Shown here piece after piece: positions 7,216 to 15,168 of a stretch of 21,314 nucleotides of DNA. Origin of the DNA: an uncultured Chlorobiota bacterium (GTDB lineage Bacteria > Bacteroidota > Bacteroidia > Bacteroidales > JAADGE01). The stretch covers positions 1 through 21,314 of the forward strand of contig CAMZKQ010000141.1 of NCBI GenBank assembly GCA_947311265.1. Direction: 5' to 3'. How positions within the stretch are numbered: position 1 is the first letter of the stretch; every line of letters begins with the position of its first letter. The notes under the pieces are model-generated. The model was not told the DNA's origin. It did not search any database and saw only the letters and a list, made by a program, of their open reading frames with translations. Both the position numbers and the translations under genes were made by a program.

Positions 7216-8883
7216 ATGCCAGACGAAAAAAAATTAAATTTTATTGAACAAATTATAAGCGAAGATTTAAAATCAGGAAAACACCAACAAATATACACCC
7301 GTTTCCCGCCAGAACCCAATGGCTACCTGCACATAGGACACGCAAAATCCATCTGCCTAAATTTTGGCTTAGGACAAACATTTGGCGGCAAAGTAAACCT
7401 TCGTTTTGACGATACCAACCCCGTAAAAGAAGATATTGAGTATGTCGATTCAATACAAGAAGACATAAAATGGCTAGGTTTCCAGTGGGAAAACCAAGTA
7501 CGCTACTCTTCCGATTATTTTGACCAATTATACAGCTGGGCAGAACAATTTATAGAAAAAGGACTCGCCTATGTAGATGACCAAACTGCCGAGCAAATTT
7601 CAGCCACACGAGGCACACCAACACAAGCAGGAAAAGAAAGCCCATACAGGAACAGAACCCCCGAAGAAAACCTAAAACTTTTCAGGGAAATGAAAGCGGG
7701 AAAATTCGCCGATGGCGAAAAAGTACTACGTGCAAAAACAGGCATGGACTCCCCAAATATGCACATGAGAGATGCCGTAATGTACCGCATAAAACACGCC
7801 GACCACCACAGAACCGGAAGCAAGTGGTGCATCTACCCCATGTACGATTACACACACGGGCAATCCGACTATTTGGAAGGCATAACCCACTCCATTTGCA
7901 CCCTCGAATTTGAAAACCACCGCCCACTCTACGACTGGTTTCTCGACCAAATTTACGACCCAAAAAAAATCCGCCCTAGGCAAATAGAATTTGCACGCTT
8001 AAACTTAAACTATACCGTAATGAGCAAGCGAAAGCTACTGCAACTGGTTGAAGAAAAAACAGTTTCCTCTTGGGACGTCCCCCGCATGCCAACTATATCC
8101 GGCTTACGCCGAAGAGGATACACCCCGCTCTCAATCCGTAATTTTGCCGAACGAGTAGGCGTAGCTAAACGCAACAATATTATTGATATTGCTTTGCTCG
8201 AATTTAGTATCCGAGAGGATTTAAACAAATCGGCACAACGTGTAATGACCGTGCTAGACCCCCTTAAAATTACAATCACCAACTACCCCGAAGGCAAATC
8301 CGAAGAGCTAGATGCCATAAACAACCCCGAAGACGAGTCGGCAGGGCAACGAAAAGTCCCTTTTTCGAGACACCTATTTATCGAAAGAGAAGACTTTAAG
8401 GAAGACGGCAACCGAAAATATTTTCGGCTAAAACCAGGCAAAGAAGTCCGCTTGCGATACGCCTACTTTATAAAGTGTGAAGAAATTATTAAAGACCAAA
8501 ACGGAGAAGTTATTGAGCTACTCTGCACTTACGACCCCCTTTCTAAAGGAGGCAAATCGCCCGATGGGCGAAAAGTAAAAGGAACATTGCATTGGGTATC
8601 AGCCCCCCACGCAATAGATACCGAAGTGCGCCTATACGACCGCCTTTTTACCGACGAAAACCCCGATGGGCATAAAGATAAAGATTTTAAGGCATTTATA
8701 AACCCCAATTCGTTACAAATTCTGCCCAATTGCAAATCCGAGCCATTTTTAAAAACCGCACAGCCCGAAGATAAATTTCAGTTTGAACGCAAAGGCTATT
8801 TTTGTGTGGATAAAGACTCGACACTTAGCAAAATTGTTTTTAACAGAACTGTATCTCTAAAAGATAATTGGAAAAGAAAATAA
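7216..8883 (+). CDS. glnS: Glutaminyl-tRNA synthetase
   Basis: Class I aminoacyl-tRNA synthetase that charges tRNA-Gln with glutamine in the cytosol. It has 555 residues, essentially the E. coli GlnRS length. The HIGH motif is at 39-42 inside P-P-E-P-N-G-Y-L-H-I-G-H-A-K. The KMSKS equivalent is V-M-S-K-R (268-272). The GlnRS-type stretch Y-D-Y-T-H-G-Q-S-D-Y-L-E-G-I-T-H-S lies between them, and the C-terminal third forms the two anticodon-binding beta barrels. These features separate it from GluRS. With its own GlnRS, the organism need not depend on the GatCAB route for Gln-tRNA. It is transcribed alone and ends in a shared terminator. Confidence 0.97.
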   Translation: MPDEKKLNFIEQIISEDLKSGKHQQIYTRFPPEPNGYLHIGHAKSICLNFGLGQTFGGKVNLRFDDTNPVKEDIEYVDSIQEDIKWLGFQWENQVRYSSDYFDQLYSWAEQFIEKGLAYVDDQTAEQISATRGTPTQAGKESPYRNRTPEENLKLFREMKAGKFADGEKVLRAKTGMDSPNMHMRDAVMYRIKHADHHRTGSKWCIYPMYDYTHGQSDYLEGITHSICTLEFENHRPLYDWFLDQIYDPKKIRPRQIEFARLNLNYTVMSKRKLLQLVEEKTVSSWDVPRMPTISGLRRRGYTPLSIRNFAERVGVAKRNNIIDIALLEFSIREDLNKSAQRVMTVLDPLKITITNYPEGKSEELDAINNPEDESAGQRKVPFSRHLFIEREDFKEDGNRKYFRLKPGKEVRLRYAYFIKCEEIIKDQNGEVIELLCTYDPLSKGGKSPDGRKVKGTLHWVSAPHAIDTEVRLYDRLFTDENPDGHKDKDFKAFINPNSLQILPNCKSEPFLKTAQPEDKFQFERKGYFCVDKDSTLSKIVFNRTVSLKDNWKRK

Positions 8884-8907
8884 ATACTCTAATTTTGGGA
8901 AGACATT

Positions 8908-8947
8908 ATCGTTCTAAACGATTAAGGATAGTACGTCATTTCGTACT
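8908..8947. repeat. Two small hairpins in the glnS 3' region
   Basis: ATCGTT/AACGAT (8908-8913 and 8917-8922, 3-base loop) and AGTACG/CGTACT (8930-8935 and 8942-8947, 6-base loop) are perfect short inverted repeats just before the terminator hairpin. They could be 3'-end RNA structure or chance. Confidence 0.4.
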
Positions 8948-8971
8948 TGATGCGATGCACAGCTAAACCAT

Positions 8972-9003
8972 AAAAAAGCAACCCTTAAAAGAGTTGCTTT
9001 TTT
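8972..9003. terminator. Bidirectional terminator between glnS and the T9SS cargo gene
   Basis: AAAAAAGCAAC (8972-8982) pairs with GTTGCTTTTTT (8993-9003), an 11-bp stem flanked by T runs on each strand. It lies between convergent genes and fits termination in both directions. Confidence 0.8.
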
Positions 9004-9023
9004 ATAAAATTAATATTGAAAAA

Positions 9024-9668
9024 TTATTGAATAACAATTTTTCTAATTTGTACAGCATTGCCTTCGGATAGTTTTACAAAATAAACACCACTTTGTATTG
9101 ATGCTAAATTAATTGCATTGTTTCCTGCTTCAATACGCTGTGTGTAAACCAGTTGCCCAGTAATATTAAGCACTTCCATAGTTGATGATTTTTCGCTCAC
9201 GATACTAAAAACCCCATTTGAAGGATTAGGCGAAACAGAAAAATCAACCGCATTAATCTGTGGTACACTTGCAGTAATATCTCCAAAAACATGGTCAAAA
9301 GTTAAATCAACATCAGCAACAGTTATTACACGGTTATCGCCACCTGCCCACTCGCCATTATCCCAAGAAGAAGCACCGCTAATGACTCTAAAATACTTAA
9401 ACTCGTAATCCCCAGCAGCTACAGCAGGTACTGTAAGGGTGTAAATGCCATCTGTATCAAGGTCGGTCATTTTTGTGTTTGCATCAGAACCTGGCGTTTG
9501 CCATGCTGGACTAAAAATAGTACCAGCCATATAGATTTCATCTGTTGCTGCATCGAAACCAACAAAGGCATTAGCATCAACATTAAAAGTTACATTAACT
9601 TGGGCATTTAGCGAAGTTGCAGAAAATAGTAGGGCAATGGCCACTAAAAAAGTAAAGATTTTTTTCAT
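9024..9668 (-). CDS. Small secreted protein with T9SS type A sorting domain
   Basis: A 214-residue exported protein. The Sec signal peptide covers residues 1-22, with cleavage likely at L-N-A|Q. Residues about 24-135 form a starch-binding/E-set-like beta sandwich: V-T-F-N-V-D at its start, Y-M-A-G-T-I-F-S-P-A-W, then T-D-L-D-T-D-G-I-Y-T-L-T-V, and G-D-Y-E-F-K-Y. The C-terminal 75 residues are a T9SS type A sorting domain (F-S-V-S-P-N-P-S-N-G, then N-I-T-G-Q, then G-V-Y-F-V-K-L, ending K-I-V-I-Q). The protein is therefore expected to cross the outer membrane by T9SS and be anchored or released. No catalytic residues are visible; glycan binding is an inference. The gene is transcribed alone. 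Confidence 0.9.
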   Translation of the reverse strand: MKKIFTFLVAIALLFSATSLNAQVNVTFNVDANAFVGFDAATDEIYMAGTIFSPAWQTPGSDANTKMTDLDTDGIYTLTVPAVAAGDYEFKYFRVISGASSWDNGEWAGGDNRVITVADVDLTFDHVFGDITASVPQINAVDFSVSPNPSNGVFSIVSEKSSTMEVLNITGQLVYTQRIEAGNNAINLASIQSGVYFVKLSEGNAVQIRKIVIQ

Positions 9669-9806
9669 AACGAAAATTTTTAATTTATAAAATAGTTAAA
9701 TTTGAATACTGTAAAAATAACAGTTCTTTTTTTAGAAATCAAATTTTTTGCAATAAATATTTACGCAATCGTTTGTGCTGATATGCCAAAGAATCTAAAA
9801 ATAGAC

Positions 9807-9837
9807 TTGTTTTATTGGGCTGAATATTTTAATTTTG
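9807..9837 (+). promoter_or_regulatory. Promoter of the hemerythrin-fluoride channel operon (TTG-N20-TAATTTTG)
   Basis: TTG at 9807-9809 and TAATTTTG at 9830-9837 are 20 bases apart. This is the only -7 element in the window for which I noted a TTG at proper -33 spacing. Transcription would start near 9843, about 40 bases before the ATG at 9884. Confidence 0.6.
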
Positions 9838-9883
9838 CAGGTACAGAAAATTAAATATACAAGCTCTTTAAAACACTTTTAAA

Positions 9884-10297
9884 ATGGCACTAATGAAATG
9901 GAAAGACGCTTACAGCGTACAAATTGAAGAAATAGACAACGACCATAAAAAACTAATAGAACTCATAAACGAGCTACACACCGCCATGCGTTTGCGAAAA
10001 ACAGACAGCGTGTTGGAAAATATACTAAGCGAGCTAAGCAATTATGCCAGCTACCACTTTAAAAAAGAGGAAGACTATTTTGATGCCTTTAACTACGAAG
10101 AAACAGAAGAGCATACCAGAACACATCAACTTTTTATAAAAAAAATAACAAAAATAAAAACCGATTTTGCCGCAGGCAAATATACAGTTACCATGGATTT
10201 AATGAAATTCCTAAACCGCTGGCTTGTAGAGCATATAATGGGAACAGACAAAAAATACATTCAGTGCTTTCACGATAACGGTATCCCTAAAATATAA
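9884..10297 (+). CDS. Bacteriohemerythrin
   Basis: Cytosolic di-iron, oxygen-binding four-helix protein of 137 residues. All iron ligands of the family are present: His21 (D-N-D-H), His58 and Glu62 (Y-H-F-K-K-E-E), His77 and His81 (H-T-R-T-H), and His117 and Asp122 (E-H-I-M-G-T-D). The starting W-K-D-A-Y-S-V pattern and the length are also typical. Roles described for the family include oxygen delivery or sensing and storage; the role here is unknown. It lies six bases upstream of the fluoride channel gene and shares its promoter. Confidence 0.95.
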   Translation: MALMKWKDAYSVQIEEIDNDHKKLIELINELHTAMRLRKTDSVLENILSELSNYASYHFKKEEDYFDAFNYEETEEHTRTHQLFIKKITKIKTDFAAGKYTVTMDLMKFLNRWLVEHIMGTDKKYIQCFHDNGIPKI

Positions 10298-10303
10298 AAA
10301 ATA

Positions 10304-10681
10304 ATGACTTGGCAAGCAGCACTACTGGCAGGCCTAGGCGGTTTCTTGGGCAGTACATTACGCTATACAGTAGGCGAATTGCTACGCAAAATTTGGCAAC
10401 AGCCATTTCCGCTAGGCACATTTGCGGTAAATATTATTGGTAGTTTTATAATAGGACTTGCCGCAGGGCTATTGGCAAAATATACCATGAGCGACTCGGG
10501 CTTAAAATACTTTATAATAACAGGATTTTGTGGTGGCTTTACCACATTCTCCTCATTTTCGATAGAAAATATACAACTAATAAAACAAGACCACTGGCAA
10601 ATTGCACTACTTTATATAGCTACCAGTATAGTATTTGGGCTATTGGCTGTTTTCTTAGGCTTTTTTCTTACAAAAACGTAA
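10304..10681 (+). CDS. crcB: Fluoride ion channel FluC/CrcB
   Basis: Small inner-membrane channel of 125 residues and four membrane helices that works as a dual-topology dimer and lets fluoride leave the cell. Visible family residues are G-G-F-L-G-S-T-L-R-Y (12-21), Asn43 in V-N-I-I-G-S-F, and G-F-C-G-G-F-T-T-F-S-S-F (74-85). The last stretch holds the central sodium-site residues Gly77 and Thr80 and the two pore phenylalanines Phe82 and Phe85, with the same numbering as Bordetella Fluc. A single full-length gene agrees with a homodimer. No fluoride riboswitch was recognised upstream. It is the second gene after bacteriohemerythrin. Confidence 0.95.
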   Translation: MTWQAALLAGLGGFLGSTLRYTVGELLRKIWQQPFPLGTFAVNIIGSFIIGLAAGLLAKYTMSDSGLKYFIITGFCGGFTTFSSFSIENIQLIKQDHWQIALLYIATSIVFGLLAVFLGFFLTKT

Positions 10682-10695
10682 AATAAAACTATAAT

Positions 10696-10703
10696 TAGTT
10701 TTG
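10696..10703 (+). promoter_or_regulatory. Possible promoter -7 element (TAGTTTTG) for the large T9SS cargo gene
   Basis: Fits TAnnTTTG and leaves a leader of about 85 very AT-rich bases before the ATG at 10794. It overlaps a weak hairpin (AAAACTA/TAGTTTT, 10685-10702) that could be the end of the crcB transcript instead. No -33 TTG is present. Confidence 0.4.
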
Positions 10704-10734
10704 CTTTTTAAATATTTTTTATATTATTTTACAG

Positions 10735-10748
10735 ATTATTGCAATAAT
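10735..10748. repeat. Perfect 14-bp palindrome in the leader of the large T9SS gene
   Basis: ATTATTGCAATAAT is its own reverse complement. It lies 46 bases before the ATG and downstream of the possible promoter. It could be an operator or leader hairpin, but an AT-rich sequence also yields palindromes by chance. Confidence 0.4.
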
Positions 10749-10793
10749 GCAATATTAAATTCAACTTATTTTATTAATTAAAATTTTTTTATT

Positions 10794-13700
10794 ATGAAAA
10801 GAAATTTATTTACAATGCTACTGGTTATGCTTGTTGCTTTCGGGGCAAATGCACAATACAGTATGCAGAACAATTTTGGAGGGGTAAAGACCGAACAACC
10901 TGTAAAAATTGTACGACAAAACAATGTATTTGGCACACGAGCCGTAATAATGAGCGAGGATTTTTCAGCGGGGCTTCCTTCCGGCTGGACAAATGTTGAT
11001 GTAGATGGAGGGACATTTCTTTGGACTTTTAATAACCCAGGTGCTCAAACTATAAACACTACTACTAATGCAAATGGCTTTGCTATCGTTGATAGTGATA
11101 ACAACGGTGGTGGTGCAGAAAATATAGACCTTATTACAAGTGCTATTAACTGTTCTGCAAATACAAATGTTACACTTTCATTCGAACATTACTTTAAAAG
11201 TGGTTATGGTGGAGCTGCTGAGGTTTTTATAAGTAATGATGGAGGTACAGTATGGACTTCTTTAGCCTCTTGGAGCGCTACTTCTTCTGCAAATGCAGCT
11301 TTGGAAACTTATGATGTTACTGCTCTTGCTGCAGGGCAAGCCGATGTACGTATAAAATGGAACTGGCAAGGAAATTACTCTTGGTATTGGGCAATTGACG
11401 ATATAAAACTATTTGAACCTGATCCAGACGATTTATCAGCACTAGCGGTATGGCCAATGGGCAGCAATGGAGCTTTTGAAGTAACACCTTGGGCTAAAAT
11501 AAAAAATGTAGGAGGCAATGCCGCAACAGGTTTTGATGTAGCTATAGTTATTACTGATGCTTCTTCAGCAGAAGTATATAATGAAACTAAAAACTTTGCA
11601 GACAATGTTGCTTCAGGAGCAGAATTTAATGCAACAATGGATGTGGCTTGGACACCTAGTGGAGCAGGTGTATATACTGTTACAGCAACCATTACTTATG
11701 CAGCCGATGTTAATGCTGCTAACAATGTAGCAACTAGCACATTTACAGTTGTAGATGGTCTTCTTTGGGGAGCAAATATTGATAATACCGGAAGTACTAA
11801 TGGGATTGTTTCTACATACTTTGGTGGTATTTCTCAGTCAGTAGAAACTGCTGATGATTTTATACTACCTGCTGGTAACTGGAATATCGACTCTATACCA
11901 ACCCGTGGATTTACTAATCTTGCAACAGCTATTGACGGATTCGATGTAATTATTTATGATGATAATGCAGGAGAACCCGGTGCAGTTGTTTTTTCAGAAT
12001 TAGTTGCTGAAACTAATGCAACAAATCAGCACCTTACATTCACCAACCCCTTGCACCTAACAGGAGGAGTTAGATACTGGCTAGCTGTAACTGCACACTA
12101 TAATTCAGCCTCTGCACTTGCAGACGGAAGATGGAACTGGTACACATGGGATAATACAACATTAGGCGAATCTATGCTTCGGGACAACCCTAATTTATTT
12201 GGTGGCGGTACCGCATGGGGTACTTTATCAGCACTTGGAGTTGCCGGATCAGGTTCTACCAACTTTGCTATTTATGGAACTAGTCTTACACCATCAATTA
12301 CAATAGACACCCCAGCCAACGGAAGCTCAACAGCAATGACAGAGCCAACACTTTCATTTACAGTAGCCAACTTCAACGTAGCTGCTGCCGGATTAGGCGA
12401 CGGACACGTACACTACACCGTTGATGGTGGTTCGGTTGTAATGGTTTACAATACTAATGATATTACTCTACCAACACTTACACTAGGCAACCATACAATT
12501 GTTATGACCTTAGTAGATGATGCACATGCACCAATAGTACCTGCAGTTTCTGCAACTTCTACTTTTGAAGTGAGGGTTGCCGCAACAGACGCTACTCTTT
12601 CCGACCTTACTTCCGGAGGAACTACCGTTACCGGATTTGCAGCAGCAACAATGACTTATGCCATTGAACTTCCTTACGGAACTGCCGCAGTACCCGCAGT
12701 AACAGCCACCCCTACCGATGCTAACGCTACGGCAGTAGTTACCCCAGCAGCTGCACTACCAGGTGCAACAACAGTTCTTGTAACTGCTGAAGACGGTACA
12801 ACCACAGCAACATACACCATCAACTATACTATTGCTCCCCCACCTACAGCAACAGTTACTTTCTTAGTAACCGACCTAAGCGGAAAATACGCAGGATTTG
12901 GTCTTAAAGGCAGCTGGAGTGCTGCTGGTGTGTACGATAATACTTGGAACGGCGGAGCAGAGCAAGCTATGTTCTACGACGACGGTACAAACGGAGATGT
13001 TACTTCTGGCGACAAAATCTGGACTGCTGTTGTAAACCTTACTTCTGATGCAGGAGCAAACACATGGGAATGGGGCATTCAAGACGAAAATGATGTTTGG
13101 ATTGCAGGCAACTGGCAATTTACAGTAGCTGATGGTACTGCACAAGAACTTACTTATACAGTAGTTGTTGATGTGGCTACACTTGCAGAGCTTAGAGCAG
13201 GAACAGTAGGAGCAACTTACCGAGTTACTGGCGAAAGCGTATTAACTTACCAACAAAGTTTCCGTAACCAAAAATTTGTTCAAGATGCTTCCGGAGCAAT
13301 TCTAATTGATGACAACTCTGATGTACTTGCAACTGCATACAACCTAGGCGATGGTATCACTAACCTTGAAGGTACACTTTCTCCTTACAACGACATGATG
13401 CAACTTGTACCTACAAAAGCAGGTGAAGCAGCCTCTTCTACCGGAAACACTGTAACCCCACAAGTAATTACAGGTGCAGAGTTTGTTGCAAACTTTGAAA
13501 ACTACGAAGCAGAATTAGTAACTATCGAAGATGTTACTTTTGCTGATGCAGGTAGCAACTTTGCTAATGGTACTGTTTACAATATGACTGATGCTTCTGC
13601 AAGAGCTACTGTAAAATTCAGAACCAACTTCTACAACGTAGATTATACTGGTTCTGTAATTGTTGCAACGGCTAACGTTACAGGTATCTGTATTGACAAA

Positions 13701-14003
13701 GGTGCTTCTAACGACGGACACACTATCACTGCAAGAAATGCTGCTGATATCCAATCAACAGTAGGTGTAAATACACTTTCTGATGTTCAATTTAGCATCT
13801 ACCCTAACCCTTCTAACGGTACTTTCGCAGTAAGTGTTACTGATGAATTTAACTTAGAGGTGATTGATATTGCAGGAAAAGTAGTAAGTACACAAACAAT
13901 CAATAGCACAAACAACACTGTGTCTATTGCACAAGCTGGTGTTTACTTCTTACGTTTCTCTAACGCTACATCTACTTCTGTTCAACGAGTTATTGTAAAA
14001 TAA
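10794..14003 (+). CDS. Large modular secreted protein with T9SS type A sorting domain
   Basis: A 1069-residue exported protein. The signal peptide covers residues 1-20 (G-A-N-A|Q). Apparent modules follow. Residues 52-207 are a choice-of-anchor/cleaved-adhesin type beta domain (F-S-A-G-L-P-S-G-W, ending A-I-D-D-I-K-L-F). Residues 209-320 are a CARDB-like domain, with K-I-K-N-V-G-G and N-A-A-N-N-V-A-T. Residues 323-498 are an unassigned beta-rich domain (Y-F-G-G, A-D-D-F, Y-D-D-N-A-G-E-P-G). Residues 500-595 are an Ig-like domain. Residues 596-680 are a cadherin-like beta sandwich. Residues 683-790 are a starch-binding/E-set-like domain. Residues 790-990 are a DUF5689/OB-fold-like domain. Residues 993-1069 are the sorting domain (I-Y-P-N-P-S-N-G, ending Q-R-V-I-V-K). 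No protease or glycosidase active site is seen, so a binding or adhesive role is most likely. Module borders are approximate. Confidence 0.88.
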   Translation: MKRNLFTMLLVMLVAFGANAQYSMQNNFGGVKTEQPVKIVRQNNVFGTRAVIMSEDFSAGLPSGWTNVDVDGGTFLWTFNNPGAQTINTTTNANGFAIVDSDNNGGGAENIDLITSAINCSANTNVTLSFEHYFKSGYGGAAEVFISNDGGTVWTSLASWSATSSANAALETYDVTALAAGQADVRIKWNWQGNYSWYWAIDDIKLFEPDPDDLSALAVWPMGSNGAFEVTPWAKIKNVGGNAATGFDVAIVITDASSAEVYNETKNFADNVASGAEFNATMDVAWTPSGAGVYTVTATITYAADVNAANNVATSTFTVVDGLLWGANIDNTGSTNGIVSTYFGGISQSVETADDFILPAGNWNIDSIPTRGFTNLATAIDGFDVIIYDDNAGEPGAVVFSELVAETNATNQHLTFTNPLHLTGGVRYWLAVTAHYNSASALADGRWNWYTWDNTTLGESMLRDNPNLFGGGTAWGTLSALGVAGSGSTNFAIYGTSLTPSITIDTPANGSSTAMTEPTLSFTVANFNVAAAGLGDGHVHYTVDGGSVVMVYNTNDITLPTLTLGNHTIVMTLVDDAHAPIVPAVSATSTFEVRVAATDATLSDLTSGGTTVTGFAAATMTYAIELPYGTAAVPAVTATPTDANATAVVTPAAALPGATTVLVTAEDGTTTATYTINYTIAPPPTATVTFLVTDLSGKYAGFGLKGSWSAAGVYDNTWNGGAEQAMFYDDGTNGDVTSGDKIWTAVVNLTSDAGANTWEWGIQDENDVWIAGNWQFTVADGTAQELTYTVVVDVATLAELRAGTVGATYRVTGESVLTYQQSFRNQKFVQDASGAILIDDNSDVLATAYNLGDGITNLEGTLSPYNDMMQLVPTKAGEAASSTGNTVTPQVITGAEFVANFENYEAELVTIEDVTFADAGSNFANGTVYNMTDASARATVKFRTNFYNVDYTGSVIVATANVTGICIDKGASNDGHTITARNAADIQSTVGVNTLSDVQFSIYPNPSNGTFAVSVTDEFNLEVIDIAGKVVSTQTINSTNNTVSIAQAGVYFLRFSNATSTSVQRVIVK

Positions 14004-14028
14004 TTTTAGAATAAGATTTTAATATAAT

Positions 14029-14060
14029 AAAAAAGGAGGCTTTTATAGCCTCCTTTTTTT
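14029..14060 (+). terminator. Strong intrinsic terminator after the large T9SS gene
   Basis: AAAAAAGGAGGC (14029-14040) pairs with GCCTCCTTTTTT around a 7-base loop and runs straight into a T tract ending at 14060. It has the best G/C stem among the hairpins in this window. Confidence 0.9.
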
Positions 14061-14067
14061 ATTTTTA

Positions 14068-14075
14068 TACTTTTG
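14068..14075 (+). promoter_or_regulatory. ddl promoter -7 element (TACTTTTG)
   Basis: The same octamer as before typA. The predicted start near 14081 leaves only about 15 bases of leader. The -33 region would fall in the stem and T tract of the preceding terminator. Confidence 0.5.
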
Positions 14076-14095
14076 TAGAACAAACATACAAGCAG

Positions 14096-15109
14096 ATGAA
14101 AAAAAATATAGCCATTTTAGCCGGAGGGAACTCTTCGGAATACTTTATTTCCCTACAATCAGCAGAAACCGTAGCAAAAGGTCTATCTGCCCAAAAGTAC
14201 AATGTTTATACCGTCCTTATCAAAAATAAAGAATGGACTTTGCAAAACCAACTGAACTGCAGTATAGTTATAAATAAAAACGATTTCTCGTTTAACGATA
14301 ATGGGCAGAAAACGACTTTTGATTGCGTGGTTTCCGAAATACACGGAAGACCCGGAGAAGATGGGCGGCTACAAGGCTATTTCGATATGCTAAATGTACC
14401 CTATATTGGCTGCTCTGCAATAACATCAGCACTTACATTTAACAAATTTCACTGCAATATATTCCTAAAAAATTTTGGAATAAATATCGCCAAAGCAGAA
14501 CTTATAAAAGCGGGTATTAAATATAATAAAGCTGCAATTATAAACACCGTTGGTTTGCCCTGTTTTGTAAAACCAAATGCAGGAGGCTCTAGTTTTGGTA
14601 TCTCGAAAGTGAAAAATATTGAAGACTTTGATAAAGCAGCACTATCCGCCTTAGAAGAATCCGAAGAGGCAATAATAGAAGAATTTATTCCCGGCAGGGA
14701 AATTACCTGCTGTGTATATAAACTGAAAGGTAAGCTAATTAGCTTACCACTAGCAGAAATTATTAGCAAGAATGAATTTTTCGATTACCAAGCAAAATAC
14801 AATGCCGACTTGAACGAAGAAATTGTACCAGCTCCAATTTCAGCCGAACTTACTGCAACTTGCAAAAAACTTTCAGAGAAAGTTTATAACCTATTAAGTT
14901 GCAGTGGTATTGTTCGGGTCGATTTTATTTTGTCGGGCAACACATTTTTCCTACTCGAAATTAATACAATACCAGGAGTAACCGCAGAAAGCATAGTCCC
15001 AAAAATGATTGCAACATCAGGTACAACAATAGGAAAAGTAATGGGCGAACTTATTGAAGACCGGCTAGCAAAAAATGAAGCACTAACTTACGATGTTAAA
15101 ATTTCTTAA
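14096..15109 (+). CDS. ddl: D-alanine--D-alanine ligase
   Basis: ATP-grasp enzyme of the cytosol that joins two D-alanines for the peptidoglycan stem peptide. It has 337 residues. The N-terminal A-I-L-A-G-G-N-S-S-E is followed by H-G-R-P-G-E-D-G (83-90) with Q-G next to it. The ATP-binding K-P-N-A-G-G-S-S-F-G is at 159-168, E-E-F-I-P-G-R-E-I-T after it, and the metal/substrate end E-I-N-T-I-P-G-V-T starts at Glu288. The order and the length match Ddl. It stands apart from a mur cluster and precedes porQ by 59 bases, probably in one transcript. Confidence 0.95.
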   Translation: MKKNIAILAGGNSSEYFISLQSAETVAKGLSAQKYNVYTVLIKNKEWTLQNQLNCSIVINKNDFSFNDNGQKTTFDCVVSEIHGRPGEDGRLQGYFDMLNVPYIGCSAITSALTFNKFHCNIFLKNFGINIAKAELIKAGIKYNKAAIINTVGLPCFVKPNAGGSSFGISKVKNIEDFDKAALSALEESEEAIIEEFIPGREITCCVYKLKGKLISLPLAEIISKNEFFDYQAKYNADLNEEIVPAPISAELTATCKKLSEKVYNLLSCSGIVRVDFILSGNTFFLLEINTIPGVTAESIVPKMIATSGTTIGKVMGELIEDRLAKNEALTYDVKIS

Positions 15110-15110
15110 A

Positions 15111-15140
15111 CTTAGCTGGCTAAGATACCTAAACATTAGG
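15111..15140. repeat. Two tandem short hairpins between ddl and porQ
   Basis: CTTAGC/GCTAAG (15111-15124, 2-base centre) and CCTAA/TTAGG (15128-15140, 3-base loop). Neither has a T tract, so they are not terminators. They may be RNA processing or stability elements, or chance. Confidence 0.35.
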
Positions 15141-15168
15141 CTATTGCGTTGTTCTAAAAAGCAAATTT

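Noticed and set aside
7253..8735. Several minus-strand ORFs opposite glnS
   Set aside because: Reading-frame shadows of a clear synthetase gene. Their Cys/Arg-rich compositions are typical of antisense frames.
9838..9883. Fluoride riboswitch ahead of the hemerythrin-crcB operon
   Set aside because: The leader is only about 40 bases and I could not recognise the riboswitch core. The gap directly before crcB is six bases.
10794..14003. Possible surface protease or glycosidase
   Set aside because: No catalytic motif was found. The modules are of binding or structural type.
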